A stretch of DNA of 64,000 nt from Diorhabda sublineata (Eukaryota; Arthropoda; Insecta; Coleoptera; Chrysomelidae): assembly GCF_026230105.1 (NCBI RefSeq), contig NC_079483.1, forward strand, positions 1,853,312-1,917,311, in the 5' to 3' direction. The translations under genes and the position numbers were made by a program. Every line of letters starts with the position of its first letter. Within the stretch, counting starts at the first letter, position 1. Of this stretch, positions 40,201-53,900 are shown piece after piece. A model generated the notes under the pieces. That model searched no databases and was not told the origin of the DNA. It worked only from the letters and a program-made list of their open reading frames with translations.

Positions 40201-43200
40201 TCACTCCAATATATAAAAAATGTTGAAATTGGACTTCAAATTAGGAAGATAGACTTCGAAAATTTTCAATCAACACAAAGTGACAGTTGACCTCAATGGG
40301 CTTCAATGGATGTTAATCGCCTATATCTGACAAAGTTAGATGCAAACTCACTCAAATATATGAGAAATGTTGAAATTCGACTTCAAATTAGGAAGATAGA
40401 CTTTTAAAATTTTCAATCAACACAAAGTGACAGTTGACCTCAATGGGCTTCAATGGATGTTAATCGCGTATATCTGACAAAGTTAGATGCAAACTCACTC
40501 GACTATATGAGAAATGTTGAAATTCGACTTCAAATTAGGAAGATAGACTTTGAAAATTTTCAATCAACACAAAGTGACAGTCGACCTCAATGGGCTTCAA
40601 TGGATGTTAATCGCGTATATCTGACAAAGTTAGATGCAAACTCACTCCAATATATAAGAAATGTTGAAATTCGACTTCAAATTAGGAAGATAGACTTCGA
40701 AAATTTTCAATCAACACAAAGTGACAGTTGACCTCAATGGGCTTCAATGGATGTTAATCGCCTATATCTGACAAAGTTAGATGCAAACTCACTCAAATAT
40801 ATGAGAAATGTTGAAATTCGACTTCAAATTAGGAAGATAGACTTTTAAAATTTTCAATCAACACAAAGTGACAGTTGACCTCAATGGGCTTCAATGGATG
40901 TTAATCGCGTATATCTGACAAAGTTAGATGCAAACTCACTCGACTATATGAGAAATGTTGAAATTCGACTTCAAATTAGGAAGATAGACTTTGAAAATTT
41001 TCAATCAACACAAAGTGACAGTCGACCTCAATGGGCTTCAATGGATGTTAATCGCGTATATCTGACAAAGTTAGATGCAAACTCACTCGAATATATGAGA
41101 AATGTTGAAATTCGACTTCAAATTAGGAAGATAGACTTTGAAAATTTTCAATTAACACAAATTGACAGTTGACCTCAATGGGCTTCAATGGATGTTAGTC
41201 GCGTATATCTGACAAAGTTAGATGCAAACTCACTCAAATATATGAGAAATGTTGAAATTCGTCTTCAAATTAGGAAGATAGACTTTGAAAATTTTCAATC
41301 AACACAAATTGACAGTCGACCTCAATGGGCTTCAATGGATGTTAATTGCCGATATCTGACAAAGTTAGATGCAAACTCACTCCAATATATAAAAAATGTT
41401 GAAATTGGACTTCAAATTAGGAAGATAGACTTCGAAAATTTTCAATCAACACAAAGTGACAGTTGACCTCAATGGGCTTCAATGGATGTTAATCGCCTAT
41501 ATCTGACAAAGTTAGATGCAAACTCACTCAAATATATGAGAAATGTTGAAATTCGACTTCGAATTAGGAAGATAGACTTTTAAAATTTTCAATCAACACA
41601 AAGTGACAGTTGACCTCAATGGGCTTCAATGGATATTAATCGCGTATATCTGACAAAGTTAGATGCAAACTCACTCGACTATATGAGAAATGTTGAAATT
41701 CGACTTCAAATTAGGAAGATAGACTTTGAAAATTTTCAATCAACACAAATTGACAGTTGACCTCAATGGGCTTCAATGGATGTTAATCGCGTATATCTGA
41801 CAAAGTTGATGCAAACTCACTCAAATATATGAGAAATGTTGAAATTCGTCTTCAAATTAGGAAGATAGACTTAGAAAATTTTCAATCAACACAAATTGAC
41901 AGTCGACCTCAATGGGCTTCAATGGATGTTAATGGACGATATCTGACAAAGTTAGATGCAAACTCACTCCAATATATAAGAAATGTTGAAATTCGACTTC
42001 AAATTAGGAAGATAGACTTCGAAAATTTTCAATCAACACAAAGTGACAGTTGACCTCAATGGGCTTCAATGGATGTTAATCGCCTATATCTGACAAAGTT
42101 AGATGCAAACTCACTCAAATATATGAGAAATGTTGAAATTCGACTTCAAATTAAGAAGATAGACTTTGAAAATTTTCAATCAACACAAAGTGACAGTTGA
42201 CCTCAATGGGCTTCAATGGATGTTAATCGCGTATATCTGACAAAGTTAGATGCAAACTCACTCGACTATATGAGAAATGTTGAAATTCGACTTCAAATTA
42301 GGAAGATAGACTTTGAAAATTTTCAATCAACACAAAGTGACAGTCGACCTCAATGGGCTTCAATGGATGTTAATTGACGATATCTGACAAAGTTAGATGC
42401 AAACTCACTCCAATATATAAGAAATGTTGAAATTCGACTTCAAATTAGGAAGATAGACTTCGAAAATTTTCAATCAACACAAAGTGACAGTTGACCTCAA
42501 TGGGCTTCAACGGATGTTAATTGACGATATCTGACAAAGTTAGATGCAAACTCACTCCAATATATGAGAAATGTTGAAATTCGACTTCAAATTAGGAAGA
42601 TAGACTTCGAAAATTTTCAATCAACACAAAGTGACAGTCGACCTCAATGGGCTTCAATGGATGTTAATTGATGATATCTGACAAAGTTAGATGCAAACTC
42701 ACTCCAATATATAAAAAATGTTGAAATTGGACTTCAAATTAGGAAGATAGACTTCGAAAATTTTCAATCAACACAAAGTGACAGTTGACCTCAATGGGCT
42801 TCAATGGATGTTAATCGCCTATATCTGACAAAGTTAGATGCAAACTCACTCAAATATATGAGAAATGTTGAAATTCGACTTCAAATTAGGAAGATAGACT
42901 TTTAAAATTTTCAATCAACACAAAGTGACAGTTGACCTCAATGGGCTTCAATGGATGTTAATCGCGTATATCTGACAAAGTTAGATGCAAACTCACTCGA
43001 CTATATGAGAAATGTTGAAATTCGACTTCAAATTAGGAAGATAGACTTTGAAAATTTTCAATCAACACAAAGTGACAGTCGACCTCAATGGGCTTCAATG
43101 GATGTTAATCGCGTATATCTGACAAAGTTAGATGCAAACTCACTCCAATATATAAGAAATGTTGAAATTCGACTTCAAATTAGGAAGATAGACTTCGAAA

Positions 43201-44270
43201 ATTTTCAATCAACACAAAGTGACAGTTGACCTCAATGGGCTTCAATGGATGTTAATCGCCTATATCTGACAAAGTTAGATGCAAACTCACTCAAATATAT
43301 GAGAAATGTTGAAATTCGACTTCAAATTAGGAAGATAGACTTTTAAAATTTTCAATCAACACAAAGTGACAGTTGACCTCAATGGGCTTCAATGGATGTT
43401 AATCGCGTATATCTGACAAAGTTAGATGCAAACTCACTCGACTATATGAGAAATGTTGAAATTCGACTTCAAATTAGGAAGATAGACTTTGAAAATTTTC
43501 AATCAACACAAAGTGACAGTCGACCTCAATGGGCTTCAATGGATGTTAATCGCGTATATCTGACAAAGTTAGATGCAAACTCACTCGAATATATGAGAAA
43601 TGTTGAAATTCGACTTCAAATTAGGAAGATAGACTTTGAAAATTTTCAATTAACACAAATTGACAGTTGACCTCTATGGGCTTCAATGGATGTTAGTCGC
43701 GTATATCTGACAAAGTTAGATGCAAACTCACTCAAATATATGAGAAATGTTGAAATTCGTCTTCAAATTAGGAAGATAGACTTTGAAAATTTTCAATCAA
43801 CACAAATTGACAGTCGACCTCAATGGGCTTCAATGGATGTTAATTGCCGATATCTGACAAAGTTAGATGCAAACTCACTCCAATATATAAAAAATGTTGA
43901 AATTGGACTTCAAATTAGGAAGATAGACTTCGAAAATTTTCAATCAACACAAAGTGACAGTTGACCTCAATGGGCTTCAATGGATGTTAATCGCCTATAT
44001 CTGACAAAGTTAGATGCAAACTCACTCAAATATATGAGAAATGTTGAAATTCGACTTCAAATTAGGAAGATAGACTTTTAAAATTTTCAATCAACACAAA
44101 GTGACAGTTGACCTCAATGGGCTTCAATGGATATTAATCGCGTATATCTGACAAAGTTAGATGCAAACTCACTCGACTATATGAGAAATGTTGAAATTCG
44201 ACTTCAAATTAGGAAGATAGACTTTGAAAATTTTCAATCAACACAAAGTGACAGTCGACCTCAATGGGCT
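37230..44270 (+). repeat. 2498-bp (17-monomer) HOR, nearly three copies
   Basis: The variant TTCAACGGATG occurs with its C at 37516, 40013 and 42511, spaced 2497 and 2498 bp. TTAATTGATGATATC follows it about 160 bp later each time. Segments at 39331, 40453, 40894 and 41188 in turn match 41829, 42951, 43392 and 43686 (the first by position) at 2498 bp, which is 17 monomers minus the 1-bp deletion in CAAAGTTGATGC. The 2497-bp step is explained by an extra -2 (GACTGAAAA near 38640) and +1 (GACTTTTAAAAATTTTC near 38784). The class CTCGACTATATGAG is confined to about 36.97-44.77 kb. Confidence 0.85.
38700..38800 (+). repeat. Isolated F-type patch inside the L array
   Basis: Within otherwise pure L-type sequence, CTCATTCAAATATATGAG and CTTCAAATGAGGAAG appear together, followed by GACTTTTAAAAATTTTC and then L-type GACAGTCGACC. 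The same GACTTTTAAAAATTTTC change occurs in F block 3 near 9031, about 29.7 kb away. The pattern suggests transfer of a short F segment by gene conversion, or retention of an F relic. Confidence 0.8.
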
Positions 44271-45560
44271 TCAATGGATGTTAATTGCCGATATCTGACA
44301 AAGTTAGATGCAAACTCACTCCAATATATAAGAAATGTTGAAATTCGACTTCAAATTAGGAAGATAGACTTCGAAAATTTTCAATCAACACAAAGTGACA
44401 GTTGACCTCAATGGGCTTCAATGGATGTTAATCGCCTATATCTGACAAAGTTAGATGCAAACTCACTCAAATATATGAGAAATGTTGAAATTCGACTTCA
44501 AATTAGGAAGATAGACTTTTAAAATTTTCAATCAACACAAAGTGACAGTTGACCTCAATGGGCTTCAATGGATGTTAATCGCGTATATCTGACAAAGTTA
44601 GATGCAAACTCACTCAAATATATGAGAAATGTTGAAATTCGACTTCAAATTAGGAAGATAGACTTTTAAAATTTTCAATCAACACAAAGTGACAGTTGAC
44701 CTCAATGGGCTTCAATGGATGTTAATCGCGTATATCTGACAAAGTTAGATGCAAACTCACTCGACTATATGAGAAATGTTGAAATTCGACTTCAAATTAG
44801 GAAGATAGACTTTGAAAATTTTCAATCAACACAAAGTGACAGTCGACCTCAATGGGCTTCAATGGATGTTAATCGCGTATATCTGACAAAGTTAGATGCA
44901 AACTCACTCGAATATATGAGAAATGTTGAAATTCGACTTCAAATTAGGAAGATAGACTTTGAAAATTTTCAATTAACACAAATTGACAGTTGACCTCAAT
45001 GGGCTTCAATGGATGTTAGTCGCGTATATCTGACAAAGTTAGATGCAAACTCACTCAAATATATGAGAAATGTTGAAATTCGTCTTCAAATTAGGAAGAT
45101 AGACTTTGAAAATTTTCAATCAACACAAATTGACAGTCGACCTCAATGGGCTTCAATGGATGTTAATTGCCGATATCTGACAAAGTTAGATGCAAACTCA
45201 CTCCAATATATAAAAAATGTTGAAATTGGACTTCAAATTAGGAAGATAGACTTCGAAAATTTTCAATCAACACAAAGTGACAGTTGACCTCAATGGGCTT
45301 CAATGGATGTTAATCGCCTATATCTGACAAAGTTAGATGCAAACTCACTCAAATATATGAGAAATGTTGAAATTCGACTTCAAATTAGGAAGATAGACTT
45401 TTAAAATTTTCAATCAACACAAAGTGACAGTTGACCTCAATGGGCTTCAATGGATGTTAATCGACGATATCTGACAAAGTTAGATGCAAACTCTCCCAAA
45501 TATATAAGAAATGTTGAAATGCGACTCCAAATTAGGAAGATAGACAATTTTCAATCAACA
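43230..45560 (+). repeat. 1323-bp (9-monomer) duplication
   Basis: Segments at 43392 and 43686 reappear at 44715 and 45009, 1323 bp later. They share GATGTTAGTCGCG, CAATTAACACAAATTG and ATATAAAAAATGTTGAAATTGG. This duplication overlaps the end of the 2498-bp HOR and so came from it. The second copy leads into a 141-bp member at about 45480-45550. Confidence 0.75.
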
Positions 45561-47927
45561 CAAAGTGACAGTTGACCTCAATGGGCTTCAATGGATGTTA
45601 ATCGCGTATATCTGACAAAGTTGGATGCAAACTCACTCGAATATATGAGAAATGTTGAAATTCGACTTAAAATTAGGAAGATAGACTTTGAAAATTTTCA
45701 ATCAACAGAAAGTGACAGTCGACCTCAATGGGCTTCAATGGATGTTAATCGCGTATATCTGACAAAGTTAGATGCAAACTCACTCGAATATATGAGAAAT
45801 GTTGAAATTCGACTTCAAATTAGGAAGATAGACTTTGAAAATTTTCAATCAACACAAATTGACAGTTGACCTCAATGGGCTTCAATGGATGTTAATCGCG
45901 TATATCTGACAAAGTTGATGCAAACTCACTCAAATATATGAGAAATGTTGAAATTCGTCTTCAAATTAGGAAGATAGACTTAGAAAATTTTCAATCAACA
46001 CAAATTGACAGTCGACCTCAATGGGCTTCAATGGATGTTAATGGACGATATCTGACAAAGTTAGATGCAAACTCACTCCAATATATAAGAAATGTTGAAA
46101 TTCGACTTCAAATTAGGAAGATAGACTTCGAAAATTTTCAATCAACACAAAGTGACAGTTGACCTCAATGGGCTTCAATGGATGTTAATTGACGATATCT
46201 GACAAAGTTAGATGCAAACTCACTCCAATATATGAGAAATGTTGAAATTCGACTTCAAATTAGGAAGATAGACTTCGAAAATTTTCAATCAACACAAAGT
46301 GACAGTCGACCTCAATGGGCTTCAATGGATGTTAATTGACGATATCTGACAAAGTTAGATGCAAACTCACTCCAATATATAAAAAATGTTGAAATTGGAC
46401 TTCAAATTAGGAAGATAGACTTCGAAAATTTTCAATCAACACAAAGTGACAGTTGACCTCAATGGGCTTCAATGGATGTTAATCGCGTATATCTGACAAA
46501 GTTAGATGCAAACTCACTCAAATATATGAGAAATGTTGAAATTCGTCTTTAAATTAGGAAGATAGACTGAAAATTTTCAATCAACACAAAGTGACAGTCG
46601 ACCTCAATTGGCTTCATTGGATGTTAATCGACGATATCTGACAAAGTTAGATGCAAACTCTCCCAAATATATAAGAAATGTTGAAATGCGACTCCAAATT
46701 AGGAAGATAGACAATTTTCAATCAACACAAAGTGACAGTTGACCTCAATGGGCTTCAATGGATGTTAATCGCGTATATCTGACAAAGTTTGGATGCAAAC
46801 TCACTCGAATATATGAGAAATGTTGAAATTCGACTTAAAATTAGGAAGATAGACTTTGAAAATTTTCAATCAACAGAAAGTGACAGTCGACCTCAATGGG
46901 CTTCAATGGATGTTAATCGCGTATATCTGACAAAGTTAGATGCAAACTCACTCGAATATATGAGAAATGTTGAAATTCGACTTCAAATTAGGAAGATAGA
47001 CTTTGAAAATTTTCAATCAACACAAATTGACAGTTGACCTCAATGGGCTTCAATGGATGTTAATCGCGTATATCTGACAAAGTTGATGCAAACTCACTCA
47101 AATATATGAGAAATGTTGAAATTCGTCTTCAAATTAGGAAGATAGACTTAGAAAATTTTCAATCAACACAAATTGACAGTCGACCTCAATGGGCTTCAAT
47201 GGATGTTAATGGACGATATCTGACAAAGTTAGATGCAAACTCACTCCAATATATAAGAAATGTTGAAATTCGACTTCAAATTAGGAAGATAGACTTCGAA
47301 AATTTTCAATCAACACAAAGTGACAGTTGACCTCAATGGGCTTCAATGGATGTTAATTGACGATATCTGACAAAGTTAGATGCAAACTCACTCCAATATA
47401 TGAGAAATGTTGAAATTCGACTTCAAATTAGGAAGATAGACTTCGAAAATTTTCAATCAACACAAAGTGACAGTCGACCTCAATGGGCTTCAATGGATGT
47501 TAATTGACGATATCTGACAAAGTTAGATGCAAACTCACTCCAATATATAAAAAATGTTGAAATTGGACTTCAAATTAGGAAGATAGACTTCGAAAATTTT
47601 CAATCAACACAAAGTGACAGTTGACCTCAATGGGCTTCAATGGATGTTAATCGCCTATATCTGACAAAGTTAGATGCAAACTCACTCAAATATATGAGAA
47701 ATGTTGAAATTCGACTTCAAATTAGGAAGATAGACTTTTAAAATTTTCAATCAACACAAAGTGACAGTCGACCTCAATTGGCTTCAGTGGATGTTAATCG
47801 ACGATATCTGACAAAGTTAGATGCGAACTCTCCCAAATATATAAGAAATGTTGAAATGCGAATCCAAATTAGGAAGATAGACAATTTTCAATCAACACAA
47901 AGTGACAGTTGACCTCAATGGGCTTCA
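45560..47927 (+). repeat. 1168-bp (8-monomer) HOR, two copies
   Basis: Units starting at 45591 and about 46758 match, with 45938 and 47106 at 1168 bp. The departure of -8 from 1176 is the sum of a 141-bp member (-6), GTTGATGC (-1), GACTGAAAA (-2) and a 1-bp insertion (AAGTTTGGATGC near 46788, +1). A third related segment begins at 47928. Confidence 0.8.
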
Positions 47928-50900
47928 ATGGATGTTAATCGCGTATATCTGACAAAGTTAGATGCAAACTCACTCGAATATATGAGAAATGTTGAAATTC
48001 GACTTAAAATTAGGAAGATAGACTTTGAAAATTTTCAATCAACAGAAAGTGACAGTCGACCTCAATGGGCTTCAATGGATGTTAATCGCGTATATCTGAC
48101 AAAGTTAGATGCAAACTCACTCGAATATATGAGAAATGTTGAAATTCGACTTCAAATTAGGAAGATAGACTTTGAAAATTTTCAATCAACACAAATTGAC
48201 AGTTGACCTCAATGGGCTTCAATGGATGTTAATCGCGTATATCTGACAAAGTTAGATGCAAACTCACTCAAATATATGAGAAATGTTGAAATTCGTCTTC
48301 AAATTAGGATGATAGACTTTGAAAATTTTCAATCAACACAAAGTGACAGTCGACCTCAATGGGCTTCAATGGATGTTAATTGACGATATCTGACAAAGTT
48401 AGATGCAAACTCACTCCAATATATAAGAAATGTTGAAATTCGACTTCAAATTAGGAAGATAGACTTCGAAAATTTTCAATCAACACAAAGTGACAGTCGA
48501 TCTCAATGGGCTTCAATGGATGTTAATTGACGATATCTGACAAAGTTAGATGCAAACTCACTCCAATATATAAGAAATGTTGAAATTCGACTTCAAATTA
48601 GGAAGATAGACTTTGAAAATTTTCAATCAACACAAAGTGACAGTCGACCTCAATGGGCTTCAATGGATGTTAATTGACGATATCTGACAAAGTTAGATGC
48701 AAACTCACTCCAATATATAAGAAATGTTGAAATTCGACTTCAAATTAGGAGGATAGACTTTGAAAATTTTCAATCAACACAAAGTGACAGTCGACCTCAA
48801 TTGGCTTCAGTGGATGTTAATCGACGATATCTGACAAAGTTAGATGCAAACTCTCCCAAATATATAAGAAATGTTGAAATGCGACTCCAAATTAGGAAGA
48901 TAGACAATTTTCAATCAACACAAAGTGACAGTTGACCTCAATGGGCTTCAATGGATGTTAATCGCGTATATCTGACAAAGTTAGATGCAAACTCACTCGA
49001 ATATATGAGAAATGTTGAAATTCGACTTAAAATTAGGAAGATAGACTTTGAAAATTTTCAATCAACACAAATTGACAATCGACCTCAATGTGCTTCAATG
49101 GATGTTAATCGACGATATCTGACAAAGTTAGATGCAAACTCACTCAAATATATGAGAAATGTTGAAATTCGACTTCAAATTAGGAAGATAGACTTTGAAA
49201 ATTTTCAATCAACACAAATTGACAGTTGACCTCAATGGGCTTCAATGGATGTTAATCGCGTATATCTGACAAAGTTGATGCAAACTCACTCAAATATATG
49301 AGAAATGTTGAAATTCGTCTTCAAATTAGGAAGATAGACTTTGAAAATTTTCAATCAACACAAAGTGACAGTCGACCTCAATGGGCTTCAATGGATGTTA
49401 ATTGACGATATCTGACAAAGTTAGATGCAAACTCACTCAAATATATGAGAAATGTTGAAATTCGTCTTCAAATTAGGAAGATAGACTTTGAAAATTTTCA
49501 ATCAACACAAAGTGACAGTCGACCTCAATGGGCTTCAATGGATGTTAATTGACGATATCTGACAAAGTTAGATCCAAACTCACTCCAATATATAAGAAAT
49601 GTTGAAATTCGACTTCAAATTAGGAAGATAGACTTCGAAAATTTTCAATCAACACAAAGTGACAGTCGACCTCAATGGGTTTCAATGGATGTTAATTGAC
49701 GATATCTGACAAAGTTAGATGCAAACTCACTCCAATATATAGGAAATGTTGAAATTCGACTTCAAATTAGGAAGATAGACTTCGAAAATTTTCAATCAAC
49801 ACAAAGTGACAGTTGACCTCAATGGGCTTCAATGGATGTTAATCGCCTATATCTGACAAAGTTAGATGCAAACTCACTCAAATATATGAGAAATGTTGAA
49901 ATTCGACTTCAAATTAAGAAGATAGATTTTGAAAATTTTCAATCAACACAAATTGACAATCGACCTCAATGTGCTTCAATGGATGTTAATCGACGATATC
50001 TGACAAAGTTAGATGCAAACTCACTCAAATATATGAGAAATGTTGAAATTCGACTTCAAATTAGGAAGATAGACTTTGAAAATTTCAATCAACACAAAGT
50101 GACAGTCGACCTCAATGGGCTTCAATGGATGTTAATTGACGATATCTGACAAAGTTAGATGCAAACTCACTCCAATATATAAGAAATGTTGAAATTCGAC
50201 TTCAAATTAGCAAGATAGACTTCGAAAATTTTCAATCAACACAAAGTGACAGTTGACCTCAATGGGCTTCAATGGATGTTAATCGCCTATATCTGACAAA
50301 GTTAGATGCAAACTCACTCAAATATATGAGAATTGTTGAAATTCGACTTCAAATTAGGAAGATAGACTTTGAAAATTTTCAATCAACACAAAGTGACAGT
50401 TGACCTCAATGGGCTTCAATGGATGTTAATCGCGTATATCTGACAAAGTTAGATGCAAACTCACTCAAATATATGAGAAATGTTGAAATTCGTCTTCAAA
50501 TTAGGAAGATAGACTTTGAAAATTTTCAATCAACACAAATTGACAATCGACCTCAATGTGCTTCAATGGATGTTAATCGACGATATCTGACAAAGTTAGA
50601 TGCAAACTCACTCAAATATATGAGAAATGTTGAAATTCGACTTCAAATTAGGAAGATAGACTTTGAAAATTTTCAATCAACACAAAGTGACAGTCGACCT
50701 CAATTGGCTTCAGTGGATGTTAATCGACGATATCTGACAAAGTTAGATGCAAACTCTCCCAAATATATAAGAAATGTTGAAATTCGACTTCAAATTAGGA
50801 AGATAGACTTCGAAAATTTTCAATCAACACAAAGTGACAGTTGACCTCAATGGGCTTCAATGGATGTTAATCGCGTATATCTGACAAAGTTAGATGCAAA

Positions 50901-53900
50901 CTCACTCAAATATATGAGAAATGTTGAAATTCGTCTTCAAATTAGGAAGATAGACTGAAAATTTTCAATAAACACAAAGTGACAGTCGACCTCAATTGGC
51001 TTCATTGGATGTTAATCGACGATATCTGACAAAGTTAGATGCAAACTCTCCCAAATATATAAGAAATGTTGAAATGCGACTCCAAATTAGGAAGATAGAC
51101 AATTTTCAATCAACACAAAGTGACAGTTGACCTCAATGGGCTTCAATGGATGTTAATCGCGTATATCTGACAAAGTTGGATGCAAACTCACTCGAATATA
51201 TGAGAAATGTTGAAATTCGACTTAAAATTAGGAAGATAGACTTTGAAAATTTTCAATCAACAGAAAGTGACAGTCGACCTCAATGGGCTTCAATGGATGT
51301 TAATCGCGTATATCTGACAAAGTTAGATGCAAACTCACTCGAATATATGAGAAATGTTGAAATTCGACTTCAAATTAGGAAGATAGACTTTGAAAATTTT
51401 CAATCAACACAAATTGACAGTTGACCTCAATGGGCTTCAATGGATGTTAATCGCGTATATCTGACAAAGTTGATGCAAACTCACTCAAATATATGAGAAA
51501 TGTTGAAATTCGTCTTCAAATTAGGAAGATAGACTTAGAAAATTTTCAATCAACACAGAGTGACAGTCGACCTCAATGGGCTTCAATGGATGTTAATGGA
51601 CGATATCTGACAAAGTTAGATGCAAACTCACTCCAATATATAAGAAATGTTGAAATTCGACTTCAAATTAGGAATATAGACTTCGAAAATTTTCAATCAA
51701 CACAAAGTGACAGTTGACCTCAATGGGCTTCAATGGATGTTAATTGACGATATCTGACAAAGTTAGATGCAAACTCACTCCAATATATGAGAAATGTTGA
51801 AATTCGACTTCAAATTAGGAAGATAGACTTCGAAAATTTTCAATCAACACAAAGTGACAGTCGACCTCAATGGGCTTCAATGGATGTTAATTGACGATAT
51901 CTGACAAAGTTAGATGCAAACTCACTCCAATATATAAAAAATGTTGAAATTGGACTTCAAATTAGGAAGATAGACTTCGAAAATTTTCAATCAACACAAA
52001 GTGACAGTTGACCTCAATGGGCTTCAATGGATGTTAATCGCCTATATCTGACAAAGTTAGATGCAAACTCACTCAAATATATGAGAAATGTTGAAATTCG
52101 ACTTCAAATTAGGAAGATAGACTTTTAAAATTTTCAATCAACACAAAGTGACAGTCGACCTCAATTGGCTTCAGTGGATGTTAATCGACGATATCTGACA
52201 AAGTTAGATGCGAACTCTCCCAAATATATAAGAAATGTTGAAATGCGAATCCAAATTAGGAAGATAGACAATTTTCAATCAACACAAAGTGACAGTTGAC
52301 CTCAATGGGCTTCAATGGATGTTAATCGCGTATATCTGACAAAGTTAGATGCAAACTCACTCGAATATATGAGAAATGTTGAAATTCGACTTAAAATTAG
52401 GAAGATAGACTTTGAAAATTTTCAATCAACAGAAAGTGACAGTCGACCTCAATGGGCTTCAATGGATGTTAATCGCGTATATCTGACAAAGTTAGATGCA
52501 AACTCACTCGAATATATGAGAAATGTTGAAATTCGACTTCAAATTAGGAAGATAGACTTTGAAAATTTTCAATCAACACAAATTGACAGTTGACCTCAAT
52601 GGGCTTCAATGGATGTTAATCGCGTATATCTGACAAAGTTAGATGCAAACTCACTCAAATATATGAGAAATGTTGAAATTCGTCTTCAAATTAGGATGAT
52701 AGACTTTGAAAATTTTCAATCAACACAAAGTGACAGTCGACCTCAATGGGCTTCAATGGATGTTAATTGACGATATCTGACAAAGTTAGATGCAAACTCA
52801 CTCCAATATATAAGAAATGTTGAAATTCGACTTCAAATTAGGAAGATAGACTTCGAAAATTTTCAATCAACACAAAGTGACAGTCGATCTCAATGGGCTT
52901 CAATGGATGTTAATTGACGATATCTGACAAAGTTAGATGCAAACTCACTCCAATATATAAGAAATGTTGAAATTCGACTTCAAATTAGGAAGATAGACTT
53001 TGAAAATTTTCAATCAACACAAAGTGACAGTCGACCTCAATGGGCTTCAATGGATGTTAATTGACGATATCTGACAAAGTTAGATGCAAACTCACTCCAA
53101 TATATAAGAAATGTTGAAATTCGACTTCAAATTAGGAGGATAGACTTTGAAAATTTTCAATCAACACAAAGTGACAGTCGACCTCAATTGGCTTCAGTGG
53201 ATGTTAATCGACGATATCTGACAAAGTTAGATGCAAACTCTCCCAAATATATAAGAAATGTTGAAATGCGACTCCAAATTAGGAAGATAGACAATTTTCA
53301 ATCAACACAAAGTGACAGTTGACCTCAATGGGCTTCAATGGATGTTAATCGCGTATATCTGACAAAGTTAGATGCAAACTCACTCGAATATATGAGAAAT
53401 GTTGAAATTCGACTTAAAATTAGGAAGATAGACTTTGAAAATTTTCAATCAACACAAATTGACAATCGACCTCAATGTGCTTCAATGGATGTTAATCGAC
53501 GATATCTGACAAAGTTAGATGCAAACTCACTCAAATATATGAGAAATGTTGAAATTCGACTTCAAATTAGGAAGATAGACTTTGAAAATTTTCAATCAAC
53601 ACAAATTGACAGTTGACCTCAATGGGCTTCAATGGATGTTAATCGCGTATATCTGACAAAGTTGATGCAAACTCACTCAAATATATGAGAAATGTTGAAA
53701 TTCGTCTTCAAATTAGGAAGATAGACTTTGAAAATTTTCAATCAACACAAAGTGACAGTCGACCTCAATGGGTTTCAATGGATGTTAATTGACGATATCT
53801 GACAAAGTTAGATGCAAACTCACTCCAATATATAGGAAATGTTGAAATTCGACTTCAAATTAGGAAGATAGACTTTGAAAATTTTCAATCAACACAAATT

